A stretch of DNA of 64,000 bases from Shewanella sp. SNU WT4 (GCF_006494715.1 NZ_CP041151.1:3162001-3226000), one strand, 5' to 3'; positions 28,177-39,902 are shown, counted from the stretch's first letter. Program-made: numbers and translations. The notes: generated by a model not told the origin, from the sequence alone.

Positions 28177-30090
28177 TTAACGCACTGAGCTGAGTAAGCT
28201 GTCAAAAATTTGCTGGGCTGTGGTCATAATTCGCGCCGCCGCTTGATAAGATTGCTGAAAACGGATGAGATTGGCCGCCTCCTCATCAAGATTGACGCCC
28301 GACTCACTTTCCACTCTATCTTTGGCCTGCTTATAAATGGCTTCGGCCGAGCCTAATTTGACATCGGCGGCTTTCGCTTGACTGCCAACATCTAACTTAG
28401 TGTTCTCAAACACATCCATTAAGGTGCTCTTGCCATTGTTCATCAGCTTGTTATCAGCAAGCTTGGCCATGGCCTCGATATTGGTGTTATCGCCGCTATT
28501 ACTGCTGAAATCTAAGGTGAAAGTGTCTGTGGCGGCGCCGCTTGAAGTTACGTCAAGGGTAAAACCAAAGGCTGAGATACTTGGCGGCGTATAAGCAAAC
28601 GTACCTAATGACGCACCATTACTATCAAACGCTTGATAAGTACTAGCGCCAGTATTGATAGTGAGCGTGAGTTTATTGGCCGTAGTGGGAAAATTGGCCG
28701 CATTGCTGTTAGTCACTGAGGTTAACTTAAGCTCTGTGGTGCCAGAATTGGTCTCAGCGCCAACCATTTTTGGGGATGCCGCCGCGATACCTTTAGGGTC
28801 AGTCATCACTATGGCAATGCCAGCGCCCGCGCCAGCGCTTGGGCGCAAGGTAAAACTGTCACCATCCGCCATAGCGCCGCTGGTGATATTAAGGCTAAAG
28901 CCAAGGCCGCCGCTTAGGACGCCCCCCGCTAAGGTTAAACTTGTCGTGGCGCCGGACGCTGTATCGCGCAGTTGATAACCACCCGCTGTGGTGTAATTAA
29001 GCTGATACTCAGTGCCAGCCAATTGATTAATATCATCTATGGTCAGAGTTAACGCCGCCGTGCCGGTATTGCCAGTATCGACGCCCACGCGTCCCACCGA
29101 CATTAACGGGTCGTTAATATCTCTAAAAATTGGCGCGCCTACTTGACCACTTTGATCTAATCCTTGCGCTTGCTGCTGATTGAAACTGGCGGCTATGCCT
29201 AAGGCTAGCTGGCCGACTTCACGGGCTGCGGGCAATAGACTGTTATCGCGATAATTAAATAAGGCGCCTAACTGCCCGCCAATATTCTCGCCTTTCACCG
29301 CAATCGACTGACCACCAGAGCTGGCATTAAGGCGCAACTCTTCTGCAAATGGACTGCCCTGCTCTGTGCCTAGGGTCATAGGCACTTGATTTGACACTAG
29401 CATGATACTGCCGCCGAGCATCACACTCTTGGCGCCAGTTTCTAGCGGGATAACACTCACCTGCGCAAACTGACTTAATTCTTGAAACAAGGCATCTTGA
29501 TGATCAAGCAGCGCCGTATCTTGGCCGCCGGACTTCATCAACTCGCGATTAATATTGGCAAGCTCAACCCCAATTTGATTGACTCGCTCAGTAATCGCCA
29601 CTATTTGATCATTGGTTTGCTGCAGTTGACCATTTAAGGTCGATTGCAACTGATTAATCGCCTTAGCGACTTCACCAGCATTATTAAGCACTGAGCCGCG
29701 CAGACCTAAATCGGCCGGTAAATCAGCTAAACCATTAAGATCGGCAAACAGTTGATTCAAGCTATTAGGAATGGCCTTGCCGATTTGCGAGAACAATTGA
29801 TCTAGTTCGCTCAACTTTTTATCTTGGGTTTGCGCCGCGCTTAAACTGCTTTGACCTATACGCAATTCACGCTCGGCAAAGTCATTGTAAATACGCTTAA
29901 CGTCAGACACATAAGTGCCGGTGCCATAAAAATTACCGCCAATGCGCTGCGTCCCTAAGGTATCTTGCTGCGCCACTTGCCTGTGATAGCCCTTGGTATT
30001 GACGTTAGTAATGTTATTACTGGTAACGCCTAGCTGTGATTGCGATGCCATCACCCCTGTGCGGGCAAGATTGAGTAAATCCACGCTCAT
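28177..30090 (-). CDS. flgK: FlgK, hook-filament junction protein
   Basis: 637 residues. The N-terminus (SVDLLNLARTGVMASQSQLGVTSNNITNVNTKGYHRQ) has the rod/hook-family SNNITNVNT motif, and the C-terminus (NLDEEAANLIRFQQSYQAAARIMTTAQQIFDSLLSSVR) the matching helix. The long centre is rich in Ala/Gly/Thr. FlgK (HAP1) is the first junction ring on the hook. 29 bp after flgJ. Confidence 0.95.
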   Translation of the reverse strand: MSVDLLNLARTGVMASQSQLGVTSNNITNVNTKGYHRQVAQQDTLGTQRIGGNFYGTGTYVSDVKRIYNDFAERELRIGQSSLSAAQTQDKKLSELDQLFSQIGKAIPNSLNQLFADLNGLADLPADLGLRGSVLNNAGEVAKAINQLQSTLNGQLQQTNDQIVAITERVNQIGVELANINRELMKSGGQDTALLDHQDALFQELSQFAQVSVIPLETGAKSVMLGGSIMLVSNQVPMTLGTEQGSPFAEELRLNASSGGQSIAVKGENIGGQLGALFNYRDNSLLPAAREVGQLALGIAASFNQQQAQGLDQSGQVGAPIFRDINDPLMSVGRVGVDTGNTGTAALTLTIDDINQLAGTEYQLNYTTAGGYQLRDTASGATTSLTLAGGVLSGGLGFSLNITSGAMADGDSFTLRPSAGAGAGIAIVMTDPKGIAAASPKMVGAETNSGTTELKLTSVTNSNAANFPTTANKLTLTINTGASTYQAFDSNGASLGTFAYTPPSISAFGFTLDVTSSGAATDTFTLDFSSNSGDNTNIEAMAKLADNKLMNNGKSTLMDVFENTKLDVGSQAKAADVKLGSAEAIYKQAKDRVESESGVNLDEEAANLIRFQQSYQAAARIMTTAQQIFDSLLSSVR

Positions 30091-30119
30091 CGCTGACTCC
30101 TTGACATGTTAGTCATGGC

Positions 30120-31262
30120 TTATTGGCCTTCTGCTGGAATTAAGGCCTTAACCGCTTCCATGACTCGCAGCACTTTGCGCGCGTATTGCGGGTCGGTGGC
30201 ATAACCTGCTTGTGCCAAGGAGCGAATAAAAGCTTGGGGGGAAGCGGCTTGTGCACGCGCGCCTTGGTAGCGTTCGTTGTTTTCAATTAAGCCGACAAAA
30301 TCATCAAAACTTTGTTTAATACCGTCATAGACCCGAAAATTGGCCGATTGCTTCACGGCTTGGCCGCGCTCATATTCCAGCGTCAATACTTGGGCTTTTT
30401 GCCCAGACCAGCGGCCATCGGCCTTAATATTGAAATAGTTATGACTGGGTTCACCATTTGGGGTCTTCACCATTTTTTGACCCCAACCGGTTTCTAGCGC
30501 CGATTGCGCCAATAACACTTCTGGGGTAGTGCCAAGTTGCTTGGCGGCGGCCACTGCATGGGGGTAAAGCTGCTTCACAAAATGGCTAGGGGTTGAAGGC
30601 GATGCGCCCTGCGGCGCTATTACCGCCATCGGCGAGCGCCATTCAGTATCAAGCTGATCACTTTGCGCCTTAGCGCGCGTATGGTTGAGCGGCTTAGCGA
30701 TGGCAGCCAAGTCATTCGCACTTAAGAGCTTATCGAGTTCGCGCTTGAGGGTGTCAGTGGCGCTGCTATCTGAACTGCAAATTGGCGCGGCGCGGCTATC
30801 AAGGGAAACTGCATCAATTTTGTAGGGAGTAAATCCTGTCGTGTGGATTGAGGCCGTGGAATTCACTTGTCCATGGGTGCCGCTTGGCAAGCTAGCATCG
30901 GCAATCATTCGCCCCTGAGCGCCCGTAAGGGCCGATGCCGGAGTAATGCCTGCGCCATCTGCACTTAATTGCTGCACCATCATGTCAGCTAAGCCTAAAT
31001 TGCCTTGATTACCGAGTTCTGCGGCCATTTGTTGATCGCGCATTTGCTCGTAAAATTTAGTGTATTCACTGTTAAATGGGCTGTCGGATTCAAACACGGC
31101 ATTGGCGGCGCGCATGCTTTGCATGAGCATTTGAACGAAGATACCTTCAAACTGGGCGGCCACCTCTTTCAAGGCGGCCTTATCGTCTTTTTGAGCGCGG
31201 GATCTTAGCTGATCTAAGCTGGCGAGATCCAAATAGTGACTTGAGTTAGCGAGCTTTTCCAT
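30120..31262 (-). CDS. flgJ: FlgJ, rod cap with peptidoglycan hydrolase domain
   Basis: 380 residues from the ATG at 31262 (MEKLANSSHYLDLASLDQL); a TTG five codons earlier is possible because no clear ribosome site marks either. The N-terminal rod-binding domain (about 20-100, KEVAAQFEGIFVQMLMQSMRAA) and the C-terminal glucosaminidase domain (about 215-375, VLLAQSALETGWGQKMV with the presumed catalytic Glu) are both present, so this is the dual-domain type. It caps the growing rod and opens the cell wall. Confidence 0.94.
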   Translation of the reverse strand: MEKLANSSHYLDLASLDQLRSRAQKDDKAALKEVAAQFEGIFVQMLMQSMRAANAVFESDSPFNSEYTKFYEQMRDQQMAAELGNQGNLGLADMMVQQLSADGAGITPASALTGAQGRMIADASLPSGTHGQVNSTASIHTTGFTPYKIDAVSLDSRAAPICSSDSSATDTLKRELDKLLSANDLAAIAKPLNHTRAKAQSDQLDTEWRSPMAVIAPQGASPSTPSHFVKQLYPHAVAAAKQLGTTPEVLLAQSALETGWGQKMVKTPNGEPSHNYFNIKADGRWSGQKAQVLTLEYERGQAVKQSANFRVYDGIKQSFDDFVGLIENNERYQGARAQAASPQAFIRSLAQAGYATDPQYARKVLRVMEAVKALIPAEGQ

Positions 31263-31280
31263 AAGACACAGTGACAATAA

Positions 31281-32423
31281 TCAGATGATGATAAGCTCTC
31301 CATGCAAGGCGCCTGCCATCTTTAACGCTTCTAATATCGCCAATACATCAGAGGGCGCTGCGCCCACTAAATTGACCGCCCGCACTAACTCATCCAAGGT
31401 GGTACCTGGGTTAAATAAGAACATGCGATTGTTTTCTTCCGACACATCTATGGTGCTTTCAGGCGTGACCACAGTCTCCCCATTAGCAAAAGCATTGGGC
31501 TGCGACACATTTAATGATTCGGCAATCGTGACAGTTAAGCCGCCATGGGTGACCGCCGCCGGCAATAAGCGCACGTTTTGGCCCACCACGATAGTGCCGG
31601 TGCGCGAATTGACAATAATTTTAGCGACTTCAACGGCTGACTCCACTTCAATATTTTCTAACGTCGATAAGAAGGACACGCGCTGCGATACATCCCGCGG
31701 CGCGGTGACTTGCACCGATGATGCGTCCAGCGGGCGCGCCATATCCGGTCCCAGTAAATCATTAATGCTTTGCGCCAAGCGCTTGGCGGTGGTGAAATCT
31801 GGGCGGCGCAAATTAAAGGTGAGATAATCGCCGCTGGAAAATGGCGTTTCGACGGTGCGCTCGACTGTGGCGCCATTAGGAATGCGACCAACGGTTGGGG
31901 TATTTTGAATCACCTTAGAGCCATCTAAGCCTTCGGCGCTAAAACCACTGACCACTAAACTGCCTTGAGCTATCGCATAGACATTACCATCCACCCCTTT
32001 CAAAAAGGTTTGCAGCAAGGTGCCACCGCGTAAACTCTTGGCTTCACCAACGCTTGAGACTGTAATGTCCATGGTTTGGCCGGGCTTAATAAAGGCCGGC
32101 ATTTCAGCGCTCACGGCAACCACGGCCACGTTTTTAATTTTAGGGCGGGCATTATCGGGTAAATTAATGCCGAAGTTTTTAAGCATGGTTTTAAAGGTTT
32201 GTTCGGTGTAACTGGTTTTTTCACCTGTCCCAGGTAAACCAACCACCAGCCCATAGCCTATGAGTTGGTTAGAGCGCACCCCTTGAATATTGGCAATATC
32301 CTTAATGCGCTCGGCATGAACGGGCAGCGCCACCGAAACGAGTGAAAAACTTAATAAGCCTAAGCTTAAAACTCGTAAGCTCCATGATGTGAGATTGGTA
32401 ACACACTGCGACAGACTGTTCAT
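31281..32423 (-). CDS. flgI: FlgI, P-ring protein
   Basis: 380 residues with a signal peptide (hydrophobic stretch to PVHA, about residue 37), then the highly conserved mature start [31 protein letters not shown]. FlgI forms the ring around the rod in the peptidoglycan layer. 10 bp after flgH, 18 bp before flgJ. Confidence 0.97.
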   Translation of the reverse strand: MNSLSQCVTNLTSWSLRVLSLGLLSFSLVSVALPVHAERIKDIANIQGVRSNQLIGYGLVVGLPGTGEKTSYTEQTFKTMLKNFGINLPDNARPKIKNVAVVAVSAEMPAFIKPGQTMDITVSSVGEAKSLRGGTLLQTFLKGVDGNVYAIAQGSLVVSGFSAEGLDGSKVIQNTPTVGRIPNGATVERTVETPFSSGDYLTFNLRRPDFTTAKRLAQSINDLLGPDMARPLDASSVQVTAPRDVSQRVSFLSTLENIEVESAVEVAKIIVNSRTGTIVVGQNVRLLPAAVTHGGLTVTIAESLNVSQPNAFANGETVVTPESTIDVSEENNRMFLFNPGTTLDELVRAVNLVGAAPSDVLAILEALKMAGALHGELIII

Positions 32424-32433
32424 GATGCATTCC

Positions 32434-33108
32434 TTAGAAAGGCCACCAGCTACTCATAAAGAAACTGCTTAACCAGCCAACCTTTTGCGCTTCCGCAAAG
32501 GTGCCGGTACCACTGTATTGAATTCTGGCATTGGCCACACGATTAGAGGCTATGGTGTTATCTGGGCTGATATCTTGCGGGCGCACTATGCCGGTAACGC
32601 GAATGAACTCATCACCATTATTAATACTGATCCATTTTTCGCCGCGGATGACTAAATAGCCATTGCTCAGCACTTGCATCACGTTGGCAGAAATGTTGCC
32701 CGATAAACTGTTACTTTGATCGGCCGCCGATTCCCTACTGGTGTTAAAACTATCGTTATAAGCTAAATCAAGAGGTTTACCATTAATGGTGACATTGCCC
32801 CCCATGACTTTCAGCGGGTCGATACTCAAATCTGAGCTCTTACTAATCTCGTTATTGGCACTCTTTTTGGCCTGAGTCGATTCAGCCAACACCACAGTAA
32901 TGATGTCACCGACTCTAAGGGCGCGAATATCAGAGAACAGGCTGTTGGCCTGACTCTCTTGATAAATAGAGCCAGTCGCCACTACTTTAGTCGGCGCCGA
33001 TTCAGGATAGACAGGGGCGTAAAATGGGTCATCGGCAATGGGTTTATCACCGGTGGCGGCGCATCCGGTAACAACCAAGATGGCTAGGATAGATATTGAG
33101 CTGCGCAT
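32434..33108 (-). CDS. flgH: FlgH, L-ring lipoprotein
   Basis: 224 residues. Lipobox VTGC with the acylated Cys at about residue 16, then the FlgH body ([35 protein letters not shown]). It forms the outer-membrane ring around the rod. 9 bp after flgG. Confidence 0.97.
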   Translation of the reverse strand: MRSSISILAILVVTGCAATGDKPIADDPFYAPVYPESAPTKVVATGSIYQESQANSLFSDIRALRVGDIITVVLAESTQAKKSANNEISKSSDLSIDPLKVMGGNVTINGKPLDLAYNDSFNTSRESAADQSNSLSGNISANVMQVLSNGYLVIRGEKWISINNGDEFIRVTGIVRPQDISPDNTIASNRVANARIQYSGTGTFAEAQKVGWLSSFFMSSWWPF

Positions 33109-33117
33109 CAGCCTACC

Positions 33118-33906
33118 TCACAGATTTTGAGTCACGTAACTAAGCATTTGATCAACCGCCGAAATCACCTTGGAGTTCATCTCATAAATCCGCTGACTCT
33201 CAATTAAATTAACTAACTCTTCGGTGACATTGACGTTTGAGGTTTCAAGCGCCCCTTGGCGTATTGTGCCTAAGCCATCTAACGAGGCCGTGCCTTGAAT
33301 AGGTGTACCGCTCGCCCCAGTTTCTAGATACATGTTCTGACCTATTGGGTCGAGGCCGGATGGGTTAATAAAGTCTGAAACACTAAACTGGCCTACCACC
33401 TGATTTTCAGCATTACCTGGGGTTTTAACTGACACTTCGCCTTCAGCAGACACAGTAATAGATAAGGCATCATCCGGAATTGTGATCGGGGGTTGCAGCA
33501 CATAGCCAGAACCTGGGGTCACTATTTGGCCATTTTCATCCAAGTTAAATTGACCATTGCGGGTATAAGCTGTGGTGCCATCTGGCAGAGCAACTTCAAA
33601 AAAACCAGGGCCTTCTATCATCATGTCCAAAGAATTATCTGTGGTGAGCATATTGCCTTGGGTAAACTCTTTTTGAGTGGCCACCACTTTAGTTCCCGCG
33701 CCTATGTTTAAGCCGTTGGGCAACTTAGTATTGGCCGCACTAATGCCGCCCGGTTGATTGACGGTTTGATACAAGAGATCTTCAAATACGGCGCGGCTTT
33801 TCTTGTAACCTATGGTGCTAGCGTTAGCGACATTGTTAGAAATAGTGGCAATATCGGTTTGCTGAGCATCAAGCCCGGTCTTACTAATCCATAGTGCTGG
33901 ATGCAT
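33118..33906 (-). CDS. flgG: FlgG, distal rod protein
   Basis: 262 residues with the rod-family ANNVAN-type N-terminus (ATISNNVANASTIGYKKSRAVFEDLLYQTV) and C-terminal NVTEELVNLIESQRIYEMNSKVISAVDQML. It builds the distal rod. 11 bp after flgF. Confidence 0.97.
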   Translation of the reverse strand: MHPALWISKTGLDAQQTDIATISNNVANASTIGYKKSRAVFEDLLYQTVNQPGGISAANTKLPNGLNIGAGTKVVATQKEFTQGNMLTTDNSLDMMIEGPGFFEVALPDGTTAYTRNGQFNLDENGQIVTPGSGYVLQPPITIPDDALSITVSAEGEVSVKTPGNAENQVVGQFSVSDFINPSGLDPIGQNMYLETGASGTPIQGTASLDGLGTIRQGALETSNVNVTEELVNLIESQRIYEMNSKVISAVDQMLSYVTQNL

Positions 33907-33917
33907 ATCCTCTACTC

Positions 33918-34661
33918 CTAACTAATGCGCATTAATGCGGTGGAGGCGCGATTGATTTCTTCGCCGGTTTTCATCATTTTTACCTGCATTTCAAATTGAC
34001 GTTGCAAGTCGATAAGCGACACCATTTCATGGACGGCATTGACATTACTGCCTTCAACGGCGCCCGCTTGAACTAACACGGCTTCATCCACAGGCGCTAT
34101 CTCGCCCGACATTTGCCGAAATAAGCCATCTTCACCCCGCATCAGATTTTTCTCATCCGGGTTAACTAACTTAAGGCGCCCGACTTCTTCGATAACATTG
34201 GCCGCCGCCCCTTGGGGTCTGACAGAAATAGTGCCATCGGTGGCAATTTGGACTTTTTCTATAGGGATGGGCAGTACAATCGGCCCGCCATCGCCCATGA
34301 CAGGATTACCGCGATCATTACGCAGTAAACCAGATTCATCTATGTGTAAGCTGGCAGAACGGGTATAAGCTTCACTGCCGTCAGCCGCTTGCACCGCAAA
34401 CCAGCCCTTATCCTTGATAGCGACATCTAAATCACGGCCGGTAGTGCGAATACTGCCAGGGGTAAAATCGGCGGCAGGATTTTCTGTCATGGCAAACACC
34501 CGAGTTGGTAAGCCATGGCCAAAGGCTTGCATTGAGCGCGCTTGCTCGATGTCGGCTTTAAAACCGTCGGTATTGGCGTTGGCTAGGTTGTTAGCGCGAA
34601 TGGCCAACGAATGCATATTCTGCTTGGCTCCACTCATGGCGATATAAATGAACTTATCCAT
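33918..34661 (-). CDS. flgF: FlgF, proximal rod protein
   Basis: 247 residues with the rod-family motif AIRANNLANANTDGFKADIEQARSM and C-terminal NVNAVHEMVSLIDLQRQFEMQVKMM. First gene of the flgF-flgG-flgH-flgI-flgJ-flgK-flgL run. It is separated from flgE by the IS911-like element but keeps its own sigma54-type promoter directly upstream. Confidence 0.96.
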   Translation of the reverse strand: MDKFIYIAMSGAKQNMHSLAIRANNLANANTDGFKADIEQARSMQAFGHGLPTRVFAMTENPAADFTPGSIRTTGRDLDVAIKDKGWFAVQAADGSEAYTRSASLHIDESGLLRNDRGNPVMGDGGPIVLPIPIEKVQIATDGTISVRPQGAAANVIEEVGRLKLVNPDEKNLMRGEDGLFRQMSGEIAPVDEAVLVQAGAVEGSNVNAVHEMVSLIDLQRQFEMQVKMMKTGEEINRASTALMRIS

Positions 34662-34707
34662 GCTGCTCCGTCAATCTTTCTACTGGCGTCTGAATACAGG
34701 ATAAGAA

Positions 34708-34723
34708 AGCAAGCTCTGTGCCA
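34708..34723 (-). promoter_or_regulatory. Sigma54 promoter for flgF-L, next to the IS insertion
   Basis: Minus-strand TGGCAC-AGAGC-TTGCT is a perfect sigma54 consensus. Predicted start near 34697, 36 nt before the flgF ATG. The IS911-like element begins only 20 bp upstream of the -24 box, so any activator sites further upstream have been moved away by 3.5 kb. Confidence 0.82.
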
Positions 34724-34739
34724 TCTATCCCGTGCGCCG

Positions 34740-34742
34740 CCT
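34740..34742. repeat. Target-site duplication (left) of the IS911-like element
   Basis: CCT here and CCT at 38278-38280 flank the element; 3-bp duplications are usual for the IS3 family. Confidence 0.7.
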
Positions 34743-34772
34743 TGTAGTGGTACGGTGAATTTGGCCACCTAG

Positions 34773-35513
<741 letters not shown>

Positions 35514-36176
35514 GTGTGCCCGGAGTTCAGCACTAGCATGGAATGCTTTAACGAACCACGAGTCTATCTGAAATACATGAACACTACGGTAGGAGCTACA
35601 TTGTTTATGGCACTATCTGGTTGTGCAGATAGTTGAGTCTGAGCGGCAGTGACTTATCGTATGCTGATAAGGTGATGTAACTCGCTGACAACGGGGAGTG
35701 AGGCGAATTCGTTAAGCCAAGATGCTCCTCTAGACTAAGTATTGGACGGATGAAGAACATGAACCGGTTAACCCGCATCTATGGGCTGAAACGTCGCCAT
35801 TGCCTACACGAATTAACAGGCAATATGGTGCTGCAATAGTGCTAAACGTATGGGCACTATTGCCGAATTAATGAGTAATAAATATGTACTTATTAATGGA
35901 TAAACGTTAAATCACAATTCTGCGTTTAAGCATCATCACCTTACAGTACGATAAGGTCAAAGACTGCGATCGGCATCCACCCCAATATGTTTGAGTTCAG
36001 GTAGATAAACCGGGGAAGGTTTGTTTTGAATGCTAAGGGAGCATGACCCTGATGACAAACAAGCTGGCGGAGTGTTCGTAGTAGTCTGAGATGGGGAAAG
36101 CCCATTACATGGCGAAGGGACACAGTTTAATTGATTTGCGTCAGCAAATTACCTGACCTTAATGAGGTGAAGACCT

Positions 36177-37700
36177 TTGATAATCAGCGAACAGCAACGT
36201 AAATTAGCAACATGGACAGCAACCGATAAAACGCGTCGCGTTAATCGACTGCTGCGCCTTATCAGTCACCCGCATTGGCTTCGCCAAGCGGCTGAAGTAA
36301 CGCTTTCTTCAAAAGGTGCTAAAACGCCTGGTGTTGATGGAATAACAAAGATTCATATACAGGCTTATTTGGCTGGTTATCTTGATGAGATCAGAGATGA
36401 TCTGCTGTCAGGTAACTATCAACCGATGCCTGCTAGACGGATCTATATTCCCAAGGCCAATGGAAAGCTACGTCCTTTAGGTATACCAACGCTTAGGGAT
36501 AGAATAGTTCAACGTGCCATGCTCATGGCAATGGAGCCGATATGGGAAAATGATTTTCATTCGTTGTCCTATGGCTTTAGACCAGAGCGCAGTGTCCATC
36601 ACGCCATTCGCACGGTTAAACTACAAATGACCGAATCCAATGAGCCTCGAGGTCGCTGGATAATTGAAGGAGACTTATCAAGCTATTTTGATACAGTTCA
36701 CCATCGATTATTGATGAAATGTGTTCGTAAACGGATCAACTGCCGTCGATTTAATGATTTGCTTTGGCGCTTCATTAAAGCTGGACACATTGAACGTAAC
36801 CTATTTTGTGCAACAAGCGAAGGCGTACCACAAGGTGGTGTAATTTCTCCGTTATTGTCAAACATAATGCTTAATGAGTTCGATCAATATTTGGATAAAT
36901 GTTACTTGAGCAAGAAAGCCCGTAAAGACCGCTGGTACTGGAACCACAGTATCAAAATCAAGCGAAAACCTGCGGTTGAGGAAAACAGACAGTGGAAACC
37001 TGCCGTTGCTTATTGCCGTTATGCTGATGACTTTCTAGTGATTGTCAAAGGCAATAAACAACAAGCAGAGGCAATTCGTGACCAATGTCGACACTTCCTA
37101 GAAGGTAAGCTGCAACTCACGTTAAATATGGATAAAACTCATATTACACATGTGAATGACGGTTTTATATTTCTCGGACATAGGATCATTCGAAAGCGTG
37201 GACCTAAGGGAAATATGCGAGTGGTGACTGGTATTCCAAACGGTAAAGCCAAAGCATTTTCTCATTCATTGAGTCAGGCTTTATCAGGGGATCATAGCTG
37301 TAGCAAGATAGACAAAGTGGAACAACTCAATCGCAAACTTAAGGGTTGGGCACAATTTTATCGACATACTGATTACACCGCGAAAGTTTACAGCAAAATT
37401 GATCGTATTATTTTCTGGAAACTCGCTAAGTGGTTGGCTAGAAAATATCGTTGTTCTATTAAATCGTTAATGATGACATGGATCAAACGTCCAACACCAA
37501 ATCAGGCAATGACATGGGTGTTATTTGGTAAAAGCAATCGTGGAAATTTATGTGGCGCGTCACTATTTAGATTAGTGAGTAGCCCTAAATTACCCTTTAG
37601 ATGGCGATCACCAGAAGCAAACTCCTACCTCAGAGATGAAATTAGAAATACTGTCATGTCTCGCTATAGCGATGTTGCCATGGCTGTTAGCCACAATTAA
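36177..37700 (+). CDS. ltrA: Group II intron reverse transcriptase/maturase
   Basis: 507 residues from a TTG start with GAGGTG upstream. RT domains: the RT-1/2 region LRPLGIPTLRDRIVQRAM, FRPERSVHHAI, EGDLSSYFDTVHH (RT-3), EGVPQGGVISPLLSNIMLNEFD (RT-4) and the catalytic YADDF (RT-5). A maturase (X) domain follows (about 390-480). No C-terminal HNH endonuclease, so retrohoming would depend on nicks or replication forks. It should promote splicing and insertion of the host intron. The copy at the right edge of the window looks identical over the shared part. Confidence 0.95.
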   Translation: MIISEQQRKLATWTATDKTRRVNRLLRLISHPHWLRQAAEVTLSSKGAKTPGVDGITKIHIQAYLAGYLDEIRDDLLSGNYQPMPARRIYIPKANGKLRPLGIPTLRDRIVQRAMLMAMEPIWENDFHSLSYGFRPERSVHHAIRTVKLQMTESNEPRGRWIIEGDLSSYFDTVHHRLLMKCVRKRINCRRFNDLLWRFIKAGHIERNLFCATSEGVPQGGVISPLLSNIMLNEFDQYLDKCYLSKKARKDRWYWNHSIKIKRKPAVEENRQWKPAVAYCRYADDFLVIVKGNKQQAEAIRDQCRHFLEGKLQLTLNMDKTHITHVNDGFIFLGHRIIRKRGPKGNMRVVTGIPNGKAKAFSHSLSQALSGDHSCSKIDKVEQLNRKLKGWAQFYRHTDYTAKVYSKIDRIIFWKLAKWLARKYRCSIKSLMMTWIKRPTPNQAMTWVLFGKSNRGNLCGASLFRLVSSPKLPFRWRSPEANSYLRDEIRNTVMSRYSDVAMAVSHN

Positions 37701-37705
37701 GCGGA

Positions 37706-37739
37706 GAGCCGTATGCGCTGAAAGGTGCACGTACGGTTC
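37706..37739 (+). ncRNA. Group II intron domain V
   Basis: 34-nt hairpin beginning GAGCCGTATG and ending CGTACGGTTC, with AGC in the lower stem and GAAA in the loop, a near-canonical group II domain V just after the maturase stop. Confidence 0.93.
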
Positions 37740-37762
37740 GGAGAGGAGAAGCAGAGAAATAG

Positions 37763-38269
<507 letters not shown>

Positions 38270-38277
38270 CCACTACA

Positions 38278-38280
38278 CCT
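38278..38280. repeat. Target-site duplication (right) of the IS911-like element
   Basis: CCT, matching 34740-34742. Confidence 0.7.
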
Positions 38281-38425
38281 TTAGCGTAGCAATGGCAACT
38301 AAGCATGGGTTGTCACTTAAGCTTGCTGGCAGATTGGGGTTGTAACTGAATTGACGTAGGTGTTTAAGGGGCGGCTGAGGATTCAGGATTGAGGGGTAAC
38401 TGATTGGAAACCATAGACCAGAAGT

Positions 38426-38458
38426 GCAATGCGCGGCCTAATAAGGCGCGCGCATTGC
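38426..38458 (-). terminator. GC-rich hairpin downstream of flgE
   Basis: A 13-bp stem with a single bulged base (GCAATGCGCG... / ...CGCGCATTGC) around TAATAA, about 30 bp after the flgE stop, with no T run on the minus strand. A second short palindrome (TTAACTAAC-CATT-GTTAGTTAA, 38471-38492) overlaps the flgE stop codon. Together they could limit read-through from flgE towards flgF. Confidence 0.55.
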
Positions 38459-38488
38459 TACTAACTATTATTAACTAACCATTGTTAG

Positions 38489-39850
38489 TTAACGTATCTG
38501 CAATACGGTTTGCTGCAAGGTGTTATTCACTTCAAGGGTGCGCGAGTTAGCCTGGAAGTTTCGCTGCGCCGAGATTAAATCCACTAATTCAGTGGTTAAA
38601 TCTACGTTGGATTGCTCAAGCGCCGATGAGCGAATATCGCCAAAGGTGCCAGATTTAGCCTCCCCCGCTAATGCCGGGCCTGAGTCTAAACTTGCCTTCC
38701 ACGAAGTATTGCCTGCTTGAGTTAAGCCTTGCTCATTAGCAAAGCGTGCTAACGCTACCCGAGCTAACGGCACAGTCGAGCCGTTAGAGTAACTGGCTGT
38801 CACTAGGCCATCGCTGCCCACTTCAACGTTAGTTAAGCGGCCGACCGTAGTGCCGTCTTGCGTCAACTCTGTCACTTCAAAGGGTGAGGCAAATTGAGTC
38901 GGACTATTAAATTTAACTGTTAACGCTTGCGTGCCATCGGCGCCAGCGCCCAGTACGCCAGCGCCATTGACGCCCAGCTCTTCAGTGGCAATAGTGGCAG
39001 GAGAGCTGCCGGTATACACACCCGTATCATTAAATTTAACTACCGCACCTTTCCAACCGCCCGCGTTAGTTGCCGACGCTGCAGTATCAGGCGTGCCGTC
39101 GGCATTGGTATCCGTTTGATAGGTGCCAGCGGCGCCAGAGACATCTACTTGCTGGCCATCTACCGCATAAAAGGCTACCCAGTTACTTTCGCCGGTATAG
39201 GCGCCATTTTCTGGTCGCACAAAATAACTGGTCATAATGTGTGGCTCCCCCAATGAATCATAAAAAGTCACTGAGGTAGAGTTATTAAAAGTATCAGGAT
39301 CGTTTGGGTCAAATAGCGATGGTTTTTTAACATCTTCGCCCGCGTTCAAATTCATCTGTATGCCGACTTCCGCCGTTTTTACTGGGCTACCGGCCGTATC
39401 TGGAATTTTCACTTGCGCTGTGGTGGTTAAGCTTACTGAGGTTGAATTACCGTCTTTATCCACTGGAAACGCTTGCAAGAAATTACCGGCGGCATCGGTT
39501 AAAAAATTACCTGAGTCAATTTTAAAGGCGCCAGCGCGAGTATAAGCAAAGTCTTGGTTACCTAAGCCAGTTGACGTCACAAAAAAACCGCCGCCACTAA
39601 TGGCCATATCAAGGGCGTTACTGGTGAACTTTAAACTGCCTTGATGAAATTGCTGCGCCACTTGAGTGGTAGTCACGCCGCCACCGACTGCAGTTTTACC
39701 GCTAGAGAAAATCGAGTTGGCATAGACATCGGCAAACTCGGCGCGCGACTCTTTAAAACCTACGGTATTGACGTTTGCCACGTTGTTCGCTGTGGTATTA
39801 AGATCTTTCTGGGCGGCAGCGATACCACTAAGTGCAATATTAAATGACAT
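38489..39850 (-). CDS. flgE: FlgE, hook protein
   Basis: 453 residues. N-terminus SFNIALSGIAAAQKDLNTTANNVANVNTVGFKESRAEFADVYANS and C-terminus SNVDLTTELVDLISAQRNFQANSRTLEVNNTLQQTVLQIR are conserved hook-family helices; the centre holds the variable domains that form the universal joint. Last gene of flgB-flgC-flgD-flgE; in an uninterrupted genome flgF would follow directly. Confidence 0.96.
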   Translation of the reverse strand: MSFNIALSGIAAAQKDLNTTANNVANVNTVGFKESRAEFADVYANSIFSSGKTAVGGGVTTTQVAQQFHQGSLKFTSNALDMAISGGGFFVTSTGLGNQDFAYTRAGAFKIDSGNFLTDAAGNFLQAFPVDKDGNSTSVSLTTTAQVKIPDTAGSPVKTAEVGIQMNLNAGEDVKKPSLFDPNDPDTFNNSTSVTFYDSLGEPHIMTSYFVRPENGAYTGESNWVAFYAVDGQQVDVSGAAGTYQTDTNADGTPDTAASATNAGGWKGAVVKFNDTGVYTGSSPATIATEELGVNGAGVLGAGADGTQALTVKFNSPTQFASPFEVTELTQDGTTVGRLTNVEVGSDGLVTASYSNGSTVPLARVALARFANEQGLTQAGNTSWKASLDSGPALAGEAKSGTFGDIRSSALEQSNVDLTTELVDLISAQRNFQANSRTLEVNNTLQQTVLQIR

Positions 39851-39902
39851 AGTAAACCTCTACTTCAACTCGACTTGGCGGCAAGGCTTTGCCGCCGCGG
39901 CA

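Noticed and set aside
31285..31827. 180-codon open frame antisense to flgI
   Set aside because: It lies wholly inside flgI on the other strand, has no ribosome site and no recognisable motif; a shadow of GC-skewed codon use.
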